NCBI GenBank assembly: GCA_932521025.1
Contig: OW051470.1
Location: 1,908,501-1,972,500, forward strand
Length of the DNA stretch: 64,000 nt
Direction: 5' to 3'
From: Oscheius onirici
Taxonomy: Eukaryota > Nematoda > Chromadorea > Rhabditida > Rhabditidae
The notes beneath the pieces were generated by a model. The model saw nothing but the letters and a program-made list of their open reading frames with translations, searched no databases and was not told the origin of the DNA. Position 1 is the first letter of the stretch. The number at the start of each line of letters is the position of its first letter. This document shows positions 32,276 through 45,026 of this stretch, piece after piece. The translations under genes and the position numbers were made by a program.

Positions 32276-34281
32276 CTGTTGTAAATTTCATTTCAGATAA
32301 AAATTGGGCATGACCCCTCTTCCAAAGTCACATTTTCTGCATATGGCAATGTACTTTCAAGCTCGGTTTGAGCTAGCTGGGAATCTGGTCTCTTTTGCTT
32401 CGAAATAGCATGACTGGTCCTTCCATGACTGGTCGCAATCCATTAACCTTCATATTTCCTGCAAGTTAAATCAAAGGAAGATCAATAAGAAAATGAACTA
32501 ACCTGTCAGGTTTCGGGTTAAAATTCAGTATGACCCGTCTTTCTACCAAATTCCGTTCTTTCATCTCGTTTTCGGCACTCTTGTTGGCTCCATCTTTCTC
32601 TTTGACATGATCAACAGCTTCATGACCCGTCTTCCAAGTTCCACGTTTTGCTCTCACTTGCAGCACTTTCTCGATCTCTTGTTGGCTCTTTGTCCTTCAC
32701 ACTGCAAGCAACTTCGATTCGGTTCTTTCGCTTGCTCTCAACAGTCGCATTTCTCTTGAACTTCATGACGTATCGAAGACATTGGCGGCAACTGAAAACT
32801 ACCATTCATAGGAGTATTGTCCAAACAAGATCAATGGGCTAAAAGTTGCTCGAGTATTTTCATAAAAGTTTTAAAAACTGTACTGGAGCGCAAGAAAATG
32901 TTTAAAAACTGACTAACCTTGGAATCAATCGGGGTCACCAAAGCATAGACGGCAGCAGACTGATTGAACTAGCAAAGGAACAGTTTTCCATACAGACGTC
33001 CACTTCCAGTAGAAACTGCCTGAAAACTGAAGAGAAAGTAGAATCTACCAAGTTTTTATTTTCAAATTCTAGGTTTTGGAAAGAACTCCCAGTCACAAAT
33101 CCCCAAACCCCTTGACACCGCCTCAGTCCTCCAATGCCCAATTTGCTAGTCACTCCGGAGAGATCCATACCGAAACCCGAAACGGCTCTTGGACGGAAGA
33201 CTGAAGCTTTCGGAAGCTAGGTTGCTCGGGACAGCAACAGATCCTAGTCAAGGTGAGAGAGAAGGGAGAAAAGTACAAAATAGTTGGGTAGAATAATTTT
33301 TGGGAAAAGTAGAAACACCTGACCTGATTTGGGAGAAGACGACAACATGGGCGAGCAGCAGACGATCGAGTGAGCTAGCGGAGAAGCGTTTTAGAGTTAC
33401 GAGTCTCGACTAGTTAAAAATTTGACTTGACAAAAACAACCAAATATCTTTGAATCGAGTTCTCTTTTTGCTGTAAACAAAGGCCAGAATCACATAAATC
33501 CTTTATCAGATCGAGGTGTTTAATTTCGCACCGGTACGTGAATAGATTATGGCACGACTGATAGCGGCCCAATTTTGAGCAGTAGAGCATTGACTTGTCC
33601 CATTGAGCAATGTTCAAAGTCTGTTCTGAACGCTTGGTCAAGACAGAAAGTTGTCATCGATCTGAAATTGGTTTCGAGCCATCTGGTGACGGGTAAATTG
33701 GGAGAAATTCTCCAGGGACAATGCCAATCAAAAACTTTTAGGGATCACTGATCCCGGATCAGGTAACATTCACACGCTTTTTTAAAGTTCAGATTCAACG
33801 TTTCGACACCTTGATCGACTGTTCAGGAAAATAAAAGAATTTTATTTGCGATTAAAACATTTCAAGCTTCTTTGTGTTTTGCAAAGTCCTAGAGCTCACC
33901 TGTAATATAACTTGGCTGCACAACACACTGTTGGAAAATGTACAACATGAGCTGAAAAATTGAGGTTTGTTCTCGAAGCGAAGTTCTGGCAGCATTAAGA
34001 TAAGAAGAGGACAATACACGCCAGAAGAATTGAAGTGTGGAATTTGAACAAAGAAAGAAAAATTAACTCGCAAATCTTTTGCAACCTTCTGTAAACGACG
34101 AAATTAAATTTTTTGAATTAATGCGGTGATATCTTCACTTTTACTCCTTAAAACTTCTGACTTACAATTAAGACGTGTACTTAATAAACACTGACTGTAC
34201 ACGGGCTGATAAGAGGTAAGATGCTTTAAAGTGGAAGAAAGAGACTGGCAGAGGCATCTTACGAAGCGCAATTTGTGTGCA
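32276..34281. other. 2 kb intergenic, no gene seen
   Basis: No spliced coding pattern. It contains a copy (about 33930-33985) of a short repeat also seen near 1095-1160, with GCTxAAAAATTGAG and TTCTCGAA in common. The last 100 bp are presumably the promoter of the next gene. Confidence 0.45.
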
Positions 34282-37200
34282 ATGGATTCCGGAGCTTCAT
34301 CTAGCGATACAGGTATGACTTTAAAAAATACTGAGGCTTTGCTTACTTTCTAGCTCATTTACTGGAGAATGATGAACTACTTCGGCAAAATGACCATCCT
34401 CCAGTAGAAATTTGCCCTATAGCAGGTAATGAAACATATCAAAAATATAGTGTGCCCCTTCAGAAACTAGTGTCAATCCGGAAGCCGAGATTGCCAAATG
34501 GAAAGAAAAATGCTCCAATGCTCGTATTATTCTTACTATCGTTCCACTCAGTTTGATAGTGTTCTCTTCGTCTAAGATAGAAGAATCAATAGTGATGACC
34601 TGTGTCGAATGGTTCCTTACTGTAAGTTAGTTTGAGGCATAGAACACATCTTATCAGTCATATCTTGACTTTCTGTATTTGGCTACATCATGTTTCACTG
34701 TTTGGCTTTTTTGGAGTTCCCAAACGACGCACAAAAGAATCGGAACCAAAACGGAGCATATGTCCGCTACAAGTATGAATTTTTATGATGCATAGAAACT
34801 CGTTTTAGTTTTTGGCTCGGTTATTGTCCTTGCCACTGCAGGTAAAGTTATTTGGGATCCTGAGGAGACGGGAACGAGGTGAGCCACGTTATTCCAACAT
34901 GAGAAAGCAGCGGGAAAAGAATATTCTGGAACATTTGCCTATCTAAACTTTCAGGTTCCAAATCGGAAGTTTTATACTTTTACTCTTCACGTTTACAAAC
35001 ATTTTTTACGTTTGGTTCCACGACAGGGTATGCATCTGTCATCGAGAATTGAAAAACTGAACCAATAGATTGATGGATTTTCCAAAGAAGGACTAGTCCA
35101 TCAGACACTGCTCTTTTCTCTTTCTATAATTTTGGCCTTCACTGCCGAATTCAACGAGATTGTACACATCGACAAGCATATTGATCATTATTCGAACTCG
35201 ACGATGGAACATGGGTAAGAATTGTAATTTGTTTCAATCGTATTAACATTAAGCTTTGATAATCCAAGCAATGGGACATCCATTGCAGAAGTTATGCAAA
35301 ACTTGGAGTCATTTGTGTAAGTATCGTATAAATTTCTTATATCTGGTTGACTCGTAATTATTCATTCCTGGGGTAATAACTTTTGATCCATAGGCGCTGG
35401 AGAGCTATTTCAAAAAAAAAGGAAAAGAATTGGTAAAATTTTATCTATCTGATAGTGTATAGAGATGAGAGGCTCTAGTTCAAAAATTTTGAGTACCAGT
35501 CGAAAAGGTGAAATTTAGAAAACAAAAACGTTGTTTTCGATTTGGAAAGCGCACATCCCACGCGATTTTAAAAATTCTGACACCGCAGTTTTGCGGGCTT
35601 GGATAAGTAAAGTTCTCAGCCGAGACCCAATTTCCAGAAAATTTTTCCTGACTGAGCACTGGGTGGCTCAAAACCCGAAGTGACCAACTTCCGGCAGTTG
35701 CACAGCCCTAACCCAATAGTTTTGAATAGACCTGGCTGACACTGACATCTGACAACCAACTTCAGCTTATATAATTCCAAGTTTTAAACAGATTCTCATT
35801 AAACTTTGAGTTCCACTTTTTGTTGGCTAACTACGCCTATCTCATCAGCACACAGACCAAAAAACCACCGAGTAACCACTGGAAAGTACGAGGAAGCATA
35901 CTCGATTTATTTTGGGCTATCATCGGTACGTTTAAATTTTGTTTTGCATGGGTTTTAGCTTTGGAGAGGCAGGAACGGTGTGAGTGAGAAGGGAGTACTG
36001 AAAGGGAAAGTGGAACTGTGGGTCCGGGAAAGAAGTGATGATGAAGACAATGATTTTTTAGCCCTGGAAGGGCTGTGCTATCCTTGTAATGTAAAAAAGT
36101 GTTGAAACGCAGCCCCGACGATGTTTCATTATAACTGGTTTTTCAGTTATCAGCCTAGCAATAGCGTTTGCTGGCATGTACAAAAACTTTCCCATCATTA
36201 ACGCGCATCGAACAGTATTGGACGATTACCAGGGTGCCCTCTTACTTCCAGTTTTTTTCTTCATTTTGTCAGCCTATCTGTACTTCCACTTACAATTAGA
36301 TGTACGTTTAATTAATTGTTTTAATAATAGTTTCTAGGTCAAACAGCCACAAACAGACGAAGATAAACACGAAAACAACGTAATTCTCGCGGCCGCTTGT
36401 GGAGCAGCATTCGCAGCTTTAGGTATGTACATTTCAACCCTTTTCGGTATTTACCAGTCGTCTACGACCAATTTTGTCTACTTTTCATTTATGAGTTTGG
36501 CGCTTGTATTCAACTTTGATAGTCTCTGGATAAGACTTGACACGAAAAAATTTGTTCCCACTTGAAATTATCTCTGTAATACTAAAATGCAATGGTGTCT
36601 GTCGTGGCTTCTTTTTTGAAGCTGTCCGGGACCTCGCTCGAGCAAGTCAAGAAAAGTTAGATAGTTTTAGATCTCACAAGGGAAGTGTTTAAGCATAGGG
36701 TGGCCAATCAAAAATTGGCTTTCGCCACAGGAATCAGAATTTTTTCCTGATTCCGGTGATGCATTTCGAATTTCCTGCGCGGTCGGTTTACAACCGCTCC
36801 CAAACTGCCATGTGTTCTTCATTGCTCTCTGAACACCAAAGCCACAAGAAGCAGATGGCCGAGTGGCGAACAAGGCTTTTTCACGTTTTTCATTTCTTTT
36901 GCAATTTCCATCATGGAAATCTAAAAATTAAATTCTTGAAGTGATTCTTCCCTGCTTCCAGAAGAACATCTGGTTCCAAAAAAGTCAAAATTTCGCTGCT
37001 TGGTTAATGGTTCATTGATTCATGGTCACAAAATGCGGTCATAATGGCGCAGTGTCCGGACATCACGTTAGCGTTTATATAAGATTCCCATGATGGAAAT
37101 TGCAAAAGAAATGAAAAACGTGAAAAAGTGCGGCTGTCCATCAAAAGCAAAAGAAAAAAGATCGAGCGGATTCGAACCAAAGACCTCGTGCTCACAAGCT

Positions 37201-38525
37201 GTCTTGTTCTCCACTCGGCCGTCTGCTTCTTGACGCTTTGAAGTTCTGAGAACAATGAAGAACACAGGGCAGCTTGGGAGCGGTCGTAAACCAACCGCGC
37301 AGGAAATTCGGAATGCATCACCGGAATCAGGAAAAAATTCTGATTCCTTGTTTGGCCACCTTATTCTTAAACACTTCCCTTGTCAGCTTTGAAAGTGGGA
37401 ACGAGTTAGTCGAGACAAGTTAGTTAATTGTCGTCAAAAGATTAGTCGATTCAGAACTTGTTTTTAACGTTTGTCAATGTTACGCCAACTTTTAACGTAG
37501 AAAGCCGTCGTAGATGTCTTCTGATCTGACTAAATTTCTTGACGAAGGCTAACTTGTTACGTCAATGCCTGGCCCCGGACAAACAGAGTCCAAGATAGAC
37601 ACTACTAAATGATGTCGACCTCTCCCGTATACAACCCAGATTGGAGTGGGAAATCCATTTTTGCAAAAATAAAATTGGATCAGGATCGAACCCGCATGTC
37701 TCGGCGCCCAACCCCTTAATGTCTACAATCGGCCTCAGATATACAGACAGAGACGCAAGGACAATTTAAAATAGATAGAGTAAACTATTTTCAGGAGGGA
37801 TTCCATACAACCTTTTGACTTTCACTAATGGTGATCCAACAAAAAAACATACAGCTCTTGCATTGTTTCTTGCTTGCATTATTTCTCCAATTAGTATTTT
37901 CTTCCAAACAAATGTTCTACGTTTCTACAAAAATTGCGATACAACAGGTGTTGAATCGAATTTCCCCTATTCATACCGCCTGACATATCATAATATATAC
38001 AGAACAGTGAAAAAACATTGGGTAAGCTACACTTATTTTTGCTAAAACCTTTTTGTAGCTTCTTATGCTGCTTTCTTACCTCAATAGCATACAGCTCATC
38101 GCCGAAATGCTGGAAGTCTGCAATGTATGTATGATCAACATCATATAATATTATTTCGGATTTAGATGGGCATACAGTCTAATGGACTACAACCAGTAGT
38201 TCACAGAGCATGGTTAATAATGAGCAAAGCTCTAGTGTCTGCCAGTGTCTTCTACAGGTTGTACAACAGTTTTCTTTGCAATCGTAGGTTAAGATTGGCC
38301 TCCGTTCTCCGGTGTGTTCATCACATGTCTCATTCTGAGCACGGTCAAGACCATCCGTCCCCAGAATACAGCTACCAATGGCTAAACCAAGGCGAGGAAA
38401 CAGAACGTCACGAAGAGCGAGAACTGTATCAGTCGCGGCTGTATGGAATGAGGAGCAGTCCGGCAACACAGGAGTCCCTAGGGCCCTTTTCACAAGTTTT
38501 GGAGCAAAACACCGTTCCCCGGTAA
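34282..38525 (+). CDS. Multipass membrane protein, 574 aa, unrecognised
   Basis: Fifteen exons with consistent phases total 1725 nt: 34282-34312, 34354-34425, 34464-34621, 34658-34772, 34809-34878, 34955-35027, 35069-35214, 35254-35316, 35792-35925, 36147-36301, 36338-36422, 37795-38021, 38059-38124, 38166-38257, 38288-38525. Hydrophobic segments recur throughout (RIILTIVPLSLIVF, SYLDFLYLATSCFTVWLFW, IFGSVIVLATAG, FILLLFTFTNIFYVWF, TLLFSLSIILAF, ILDLFWAIIVISLAIAFAG, LLPVFFFILSAYLYF, ALALFLACIISPISIFF and others), about ten to twelve in all. A hydrophilic C-terminal tail of about 70 residues follows. No family recognised; transporter or receptor both possible. The 1.37 kb intron 36423-37794 contains a palindromic tRNA-derived element. 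Confidence 0.78.
36670..37390. mobile_element. Palindromic element with tRNA-like arms
   Basis: The left arm (about 36677-36925, AAGGGAAGTGTTTAAGCATA...CAATTTCCATCATGGAAATC) is mirrored by the right arm (about 37083-37385, GATTCCCATGATGGAAATTG...CTTAAACACTTCCCTTGTC). Each arm contains GGCCGAGTGG, a Pol III A box. Inserted in an intron of the gene at 34282. Confidence 0.75.
37161..37232 (-). repeat. tRNA-Leu/Ser-like sequence (SINE-type Pol III unit)
   Basis: On the minus strand: GAAGCAGACGGCCGAGTGG (A box), then a short variable part, then GGTTCGAATCC (perfect B box) and a T6 run. The anticodon stem does not fold well, so it is read as a tRNA-derived unit rather than a tRNA gene. Confidence 0.6.
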
Positions 38526-38769
38526 AAAAAAATCGGAAATCTCTCGGGCAAGATCATGTCCTTATTTTGCGCACTATACAAATGAAACTTGAACAAGATG
38601 CTTATATATCACTGCTATTTTTAATATCAAAATGCTGTGGTGTCTGTGGTTTTGTCTGTGGTGCTGTCCGTAACCTCGAACAAGTTAATATGTTTTAAGT
38701 TGTGTTAGACTGGTGGGTCGAGTGTTGGGCTGGTGGGTCGAGGGTTGTGACTGAGCAGCGATGCGAGGA

Positions 38770-38850
38770 ACTAGGGTTGAGGCTCTGCAACAGATAGATC
38801 AAGAAAATCTAACTTTAACCCTGGCAAGAGCATTGCAAACCTTGTATGAA
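38770..38850 (+). repeat. Dispersed repeat family R, partial
   Basis: ACTAGGGTTGAGGCTCTG...CCCTGGCAAGAGCATTGCAAACCTTG matches the end of the fuller copy at 44410-44505. Confidence 0.55.
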
Positions 38851-38906
38851 GAAACACCGAAAAAGAAGAACATAATTTTTATCTACTTTTCAGTTAACAA
38901 GCCATA

Positions 38907-39986
38907 CTACAGAAACTTTTTAAAATCTGTTACCAGTTCATCGAACATCTTCCTTCTCTCCTCCCGGTCTGCATTGAAATAAAATGGCTGACATGTCAGC
39001 TGGATTCCTTTCCGCATGAACTCATCTGCCTGATTAGTGTTCTCACCGAAAAAGTTTGTAAAATCTCTGCGCACCTCAGTCTGATAGATGTTGACCATTT
39101 TTTCGGCTTGCTGAACATGAACAATCAAGCTTGTCCGACCGGGGTTACACTCACACTCTCGTCAGAGCTCAGCTGTTCCACAAGGAACTGCTTCCGCTCC
39201 TCTGCAGTTTTGGAGAAGTCGCACAGGGCTCCCATCATGGTCTGATAGGCTTTTTGGTCTTCGGGCTCGCTCAGCTGTTTGGTGAAACGCTGGACTGGCC
39301 GGTCGAGCAACTGAAAATTAAATATTTCCGGTTTGTTACTGTCATTATACAGCAAAATATGCTACTATCTCTAAACAGGTTCTGACCAGCGAATTCAAGT
39401 TATTAGCTGTGCAACTTCATCTCAGCTCTCTTACAGATTGGTGAAAGAACTTTTATGTTTTCCAGGTCAACTCCCTTTGATTTATTTGCTTGTGCCATTG
39501 CCTCTCTCGCGTAACAATGACGAAAATCAGATGATTTTGTTTGACAAACTGATTAAAACGACCTACGAAGTGAACTCTCGCAGTAGATCTACTCGTAAAC
39601 TGACATAAACATGTCGTATAGAATTATTGTGTAAGTCAAAACGTGTGCTCTTTGGGAACAAAACGTCATAGGGTCAATAATTTCAAAGTGTAAAAAGTTC
39701 GAGTTTCTAAGCCGGGCTTGCAACCATATGCTCTCAACAGCTGCCTAGATCTGCATAACTGTGATTCACTAAATTGAACTATTGAGCTACCTTTCGTTGC
39801 ATTTGTTTGGTAGAAAAATACTGGCACGACTACAAAAAAATTGATTGGCAGCGAACAAAAGAACTTAAAAAATCAAGAGGTGTCACAGGAACTTCCTTAC
39901 TAAATTGTAGGACTCACCTTGAAAAGCCTGTCAGCTTTGACATCTGGTGAGTTGATGAGAGCATAAAAGTCGACATTCTCAGCCAT
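38907..39986 (-). CDS. Small acidic protein, 142 aa, unrecognised
   Basis: Exons 39918-39986, 39155-39310 and 38907-39110, all phase 0. The protein starts MAENVDFYALINSPDVKADR, then QRFTKQLSEPEDQKAYQTMM and QAEKMVNIYQTEVRRDFTNF, ending DELVTDFKKFL. Largely helical, charged, no signal peptide or TM; a cytosolic helical bundle is likely. The 607-bp first intron contains a tRNA-like remnant and an unspliceable open frame. Confidence 0.65.
39716..39797 (-). repeat. tRNA-like remnant
   Basis: The minus strand reads GGTAGCTCAATAGTT (A-box consensus TRGYNNARNNG met) and ends GGTTGCAAGCCCGGC (B box with two mismatches). A degenerate tRNA or SINE inside an intron. Confidence 0.4.
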
Positions 39987-40287
39987 CCGAGAAGGTCAGC
40001 CCTGTGAGAAGGACGGAAGAAATGAGACACTGGTTGCCAGGGAAAACATTACAGCCGATATATAGGAAAACCAAGCGGAGGGTCAACTGTTAGCCAGCTG
40101 GTTGATCAAAGGTCGTGTGAACGCAATTCATCTTCCGCTTTTTGGAAAACTGCCGTAATATTTATAAGGAATTCCGTTTTCAGCCGCTCTCTTCCGTCTC
40201 TGTAATCTCTCCGATTGTGCCCAGTGTCACGCATGCGAGACCTTCTTTTTCCTTTCCGTGTTCAACATATATTTTTAGGCATTTTCA

Positions 40288-42484
40288 ATGGCCACCGAAG
40301 GGCTTCTAGAGACAAAAGTAACATGGCAAGCTATCGAGACAACTATGCAAAAATCTATGGGTACCGATGCTCGTTTTGGAGCGAAAAAGACGATCACTAG
40401 AGATAACAAAGTTTTCCAGCATTTCACGGTTTTGAATCGGTGTTTCAGGGATTTGCTTCAAAAATTGGTCTGGTTTGTGCCGATTGGACACCTCCGGCTG
40501 ATAACCTTCCGCAAAAGTTTGTGGTGAAGATAATGCATGGACAGGAAATGAACAAGATGATAGGAAAAGCCGAGTCGGAGAAGGAAGCGGAGACAAGGGG
40601 AAAGATCTTGGAGAAAACTGTCAGAATAGTAAGTTGGAAGGGTTTAAATGAAATGAACAACGTTTAGTTAGGAAATCACGAGATTGAGGTTTACGAACTC
40701 TTGAAGAGAGAGAATCCGGAGGGATTTTTGTATCCTAAGGTGAGTTACTTTGCCCAGACTGAAATAGAGTCTGCGGTTCACATTAATCCCAAAATCTCCA
40801 GATGTACGGCTTCAAGAAATCTACGAAAACGGAAGAAGACGGTTTCTTCATTTTGGAATTTTTTGAGAATGTCACTTCCGTCTCAATGTACGAGAATATT
40901 AGCGTGGACAATGCTCGTCAGGTATCGGAACAACTTTTCTAAAGAAAACTCTTTTTGAGGTTCTAACAGCCATGGCCTCTTTCATGAGCTTGAGCGAGAA
41001 GGTCCCCGTACGAAAGGAAGTCTATTTCTGGGATACTTGGAAAGCTTTGATGAAGAGTAAGTTCTTCAAGGCTGCTATGGACGAGAAGGTACGTTTATAG
41101 CCAAAAAAACTAAAAAACTTGAATAAGGCAAAAGCACGTTTTCCTGTCGAAGTAAGAAAGCTGCTGGGAGAGAGCCATTCGGAACTCTTGGAAAAGATTT
41201 TGCCAATAGTTGACAAGTACTACTTTAATGGAACTGTACTGTTAAACTTGATGGTTCTTCCTTTCTTCCTCCTGAGTTGGTTAACATTTATTTTGATGAT
41301 TGTTAGGACATTGCAGACGTCAAGCCTGTACTGGTTCACAACGATCTCTGGAGCGCCAATATTATTTGGACCAAAGAAGAAGAGTCTGAAATAAAGATGC
41401 GAGCTGTTATTGATTTTGCGGTGCAATAGGATAAAGGATAAAATTAAATATTATTCCGCACAAAATTTATCTCTACAAGGTTTGCAACGCCCTTCCAGGG
41501 CTAATGTTAGAGGTTCCTTGCCTCCCGTTTTACTTCGTTCTATCACAGAGCCTCAGCCCTAGTTCCCTTCCCTTTTCCCCTTTTCATTCTGTTCCAGTTA
41601 CACAGCCTCAGTAAGAAACTATCAAAGTCATAAGAACCCTTCACGCACTTGCGATAGTACCGCCTTGGATAGTAAAGATTCCTTGTCCTATCATTTCTTT
41701 CTGGGACCCTCAGTTTCAATTTTCCTTTCATTCTTTCAAAGGAAAAGACAACTGGATAGGTTATACAAATCTTGCATTAGTTAATTCTATGGATTTTAGC
41801 AGCTTTAATTTCTAGGTACTTTTTTACTGCATGATTTTAAAAAAACGGATCCTGCTGATCATCATTAGTTTTGATCGAGGATCCGCGACAAGCGCTGTCC
41901 AACTGTCTCGACACGACCTCCACGCATTTTCCATTAGCTGTCTTAGCATCAATTCATCTTTTTTTCAGGGAACATCCATTGGCAATCCGGGCATTGATCT
42001 GTCAAAGCTTATTATTTCCGGACTCTCGCCAGCTGACCGTCGTGCTAACACGGACAAACTGATTGAAGAATACTATGCAGCGTATTTAAAGGCTCTGGGT
42101 GGAAAGGCTGCACCATTTTCTCTTGATCAGGTGAGCAGATTTTCTTCTTCCTTCCAACGATGAATTTTTTAGCTAAAAGAGCTGTACAAGATGCTTTTCC
42201 CAATCACAGCATTTTTCCTGTCCACAATGACCATCACATTTTTCGACATTACACCAGCCGAAGTAATTGAAGAGGTTTGTTCGAAATTTTATGCAAAAAG
42301 TATTATGTTTTAGCACCGTTCTGCGGCAACTGAAAAACTAGCGGCTGCTTTGGAAGACCTTCTGACTGTTCACGAAGAACTAATTGTCAAATACCCCAAG
42401 TTGTATAATACAGGAAAAGGACAGCTTGTGACCTACACCGTTCCAAAACTGATCTATGTGCTTCTACGTTACGTGATCTTCTAA
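40288..42484 (+). CDS. CHK kinase-like (DUF1679/EcKinase-type) protein 1, about 432 aa
   Basis: Exons 40288-40410, 40449-40628, 40668-40739, 40802-40921, 40960-41088, 41128-41253, 41307-41420, 41969-42130, 42173-42274 and 42314-42484 total 1299 nt. The N-lobe contains PQKFVVKIMHG (ATP-anchoring lysine), the hinge FILEFFENV, the catalytic loop LVHNDLWSANIIW and the metal-binding VIDF. This architecture is the choline-kinase-like CHK family expanded in nematodes and insects; substrates may be ecdysteroid-like or other small molecules. Weak splice sites: acceptors TTTTTGAG and GAATAAG, donor GTGCAA after VIDFA. Compared with the next gene, two codons are missing near TITRDNK. Intron seven carries a family R repeat. 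TTTTTAG just before the ATG is a possible SL acceptor. Confidence 0.82.
41478..41720 (-). repeat. Dispersed repeat family R, copy in CHK gene 1 intron
   Basis: AAGGTTTGCAACGCCCTTCCAGGGC...CAGCCTCAGTAAGAAACTA is the reverse complement of sequence at 44340-44505 and parallels 47812-48205. Confidence 0.7.
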
Positions 42485-42741
42485 ATTTGCATGATGAGAA
42501 TCAATCGTATGTTGGCCTTTTTTTGCAAAATAAATATACTACATGGAGTTTATTTGAACCAGGTATCAAATGCGGTACTTTTAACTCGATCGGAAAACGA
42601 CGATCAAAAACACTCTGATGTCTCTGTTTTCCTCCTCCTTCCCATTTGTTTATCGCTGGTTGTTTTTCACTCTGGTTGCCACACGCTCAGGTTCAATTAT
42701 CTCCTTGCCTCTCTCAATATCTATTTGTAAACGTATTTTAG

Positions 42742-45026
42742 ATGGACTCTGGAGAACTTCTGGGAACTAAAGTAACATGGCTGGATATCGAACGAACTAT
42801 GCAGAAATTCATGAATACCGAAGCCCATTTTGGAACGAAAAAGACGATAACCAATATTGGAGATAACAGGGTTCGGCAGCCTTTTCACAGGGTTTTAAAG
42901 CTTAAGGGATTTTCTTCAAGGATTGGTCTGGTTGAAGCTGATTGGACACCTTTGTCGAAAAATCTTCCTCAAAATTTTGTGGTAAAGATCATGCACGGAG
43001 AGGAAACGATCAAGTTGACGGGAAAAGAAGACTCGCCCCAAGAAGCAGAAGAGACGAGGAAGATAATCGACAAAGCTGTTAGAGTGGTTAGTCGGGAAAG
43101 AAAAGGAGAACACAAAAAAGTTTTAGCTCGGAAATCACGAAATTGACGTATACGAAATATTGAAGAGGGAGAATCCAGAGGGTTTTTTGTATCCGAAGGT
43201 GAGCAGCTGGTTTGTTTTCCCCTCACCAATGTCAACAGGGTTTGACTCTTTTATTTTTTACTATTTTTTTTAGTATTTTTCACTTCGTAGCTGGTCGATT
43301 ATTGTCTAGTATTTTTTAGGTATACGGCTACAAAAAGTCTACAAAAACAGACAGTAATGGTTTCATGATCCTGGAATTTTTCGAAGACGTAACTCCCATC
43401 ACAGCGTACGAAAATGTAAGAATTGCGAACGCCCATCAGGTATATGTTTTTTTTTAATTTAAACAAACTGAATTTTAGGTTCTAACAGCGATGGCATCGT
43501 TCTCGTCCTTGAGCGAGAAAGTTCCAGTTCGAAAAGATCTATACTTCTTTGGTTTTTGGAAAGATTTGATGAAAAGCAAGTTCTTCAAGGTGCTCATGAA
43601 CGAAAAGGTAATTTACTATTACTGGAATTATGCTGTGTTCAGATAAAAGCCCGTTATCCAGCAGAAATAAGAAAATTTCTCGGAGAGAGTCATTCAGAGC
43701 TTTTGGATAAATACTTGCCAATAGTGGACAAGTACTACTCGAATGGAAAAGCCATGCTGAACTTGTTGTGGCTTCCATACTTTTTGTTGAGTAGGCTGCT
43801 GAGAGTTTTGTGAAATATGCAAATTTAGAGGTCAAACCTGTACTAGTTCACAACGATCTCTGGAGTGCCAATATTATCTGGACAAAGGACGGCGAATGCG
43901 AAATGAAGATGAGAGCTGTTATTGACTTTGCGGTGAGTTGGAAAAAGTGTGATTTCGATTTACCCGTCGATTTTTTCCAATTTTATCTCTCTACTACTAA
44001 AGAGCAATGGTGTCTGTCGTGGACTGTGTTTGTTTGTCAGAGGCCACAAACAAGTTAGCTTTTTTAGGATTAGATAATTAGTTTCGAATTTAGAGTGAGA
44101 ACGAGAAATCTAATGCTTCGACAATTTTCGACTTCAGAGCGACGCTGGCGCCAGCGCTTAGACGGCAGGGCTTCGGATCTAAAGTTGACTCGGCATTAGT
44201 CAAACTTTTCTATTTGTCAGCAAATCCACTTTAAATTGCTCCGAAGTCTCTTTCTGTATGTCGGAAGTTTTTATTGAGGATAAGGAGGGGAGCTTTGTGC
44301 GCAAATTAGTTTTTAACAAGTCGCGACAGGAAAAGCAAGTGCGCGAACTTTGCTTCTGGGAATTTGGTAGTTTCTTACTTGAACAGAATGACAAGGAAAG
44401 AAGGGAAGGGGAACTAGGGTTGAGGCTCTGTCACAGATCGAGGTAAAAGGGAAGACAAGGAACCTCTAACATTAGCCCTGGAAGGGCATTGCTAACCTTG
44501 TTACCTTAATTTTAGGCAACATCCATCGGGAATCCGGCTGCCGATCTGTCAAGGTTCATAACAATTTGTCTTTCGCCTGCTGACCGTCGTGCTAATACGG
44601 ACAAACTGATTGAAGAATACTATGCAGCGTATTTGAAGGCTCTGGATGGAAAGGCTGCACCATTTTCTCTTGATCAGGTTAGCAGATTTCATTTTTTTTA
44701 AATCACTTAATTTAGCTAAAAGAGCTATACAAGATACTTTTCCCTATGGCTGCATTTTTCCTATCCACAGGGATGCTTCTACTCTTTGAAATAATTCCAG
44801 CTGATACTATTGAAAAGGTTTGTTTGAAGCTTCTTTCGAACGATGCAATTTTTAGCACCGGTCTGCAGCAATTGAAAAAGTAGTGGCTGCATTTGAAGAC
44901 TTTTTGGTTATTCACGAAGAACTAATGATCAAATATCCCAAGTTGTACAACACAGGAAAGAAACAGCTCATTAGTTACACTATTCCAAAAATTATTTATG
45001 CTCTTGGACGCTACGTAATTTTCTAA
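42742..45026 (+). CDS. CHK kinase-like protein 2
   Basis: Tandem paralogue of 40288. Exons include 42742-42870 (or continuous through the in-frame 36-bp segment to 43086), 42907-43086, 43127-43198, 43320-43439, 43479-43607, 43643 to about 43760, about 43797-43932, 44516-44677, 44716-44817 and 44856-45026. Motifs: QNFVVKIMHG, MILEFFEDV, VLVHNDLWSANIIW and VIDFA. The boundary between exons six and seven is unclear: the reading LNL then AAESFVKYANLEVKPVLVH needs a donor where the sequence is TTGTGG rather than GT in phase. The gene is otherwise intact and ends YALGRYVIF. The intron after VIDFA contains repeats Q and R. Confidence 0.75.
43990..44505 (+). repeat. Repeat families Q and R, adjacent, in CHK gene 2 intron
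   Basis: CTACTACTAAAGAGCAATGG...GACGCTGGCGCCAGCG (43990-44160) matches 63448-63600. TTGAGGATAAGGAGGGGAG...CTGGAAGGGCATTGCTAACC (44273-44503) is the reverse of 47812-48205. Confidence 0.75.

Noticed and set aside
37640..37745. Possible tRNA on the minus strand (GGGTTCGATCC B box)
   Set aside because: No A box at the right distance and no cloverleaf; at most a degenerate tRNA-derived fragment.
39400..39520. Short frame with ANKSKGVDLENIKVLSPICK in the first intron of the 38907-39986 gene
   Set aside because: It ends in a stop with no usable donor; the flanking exons join in phase without it.
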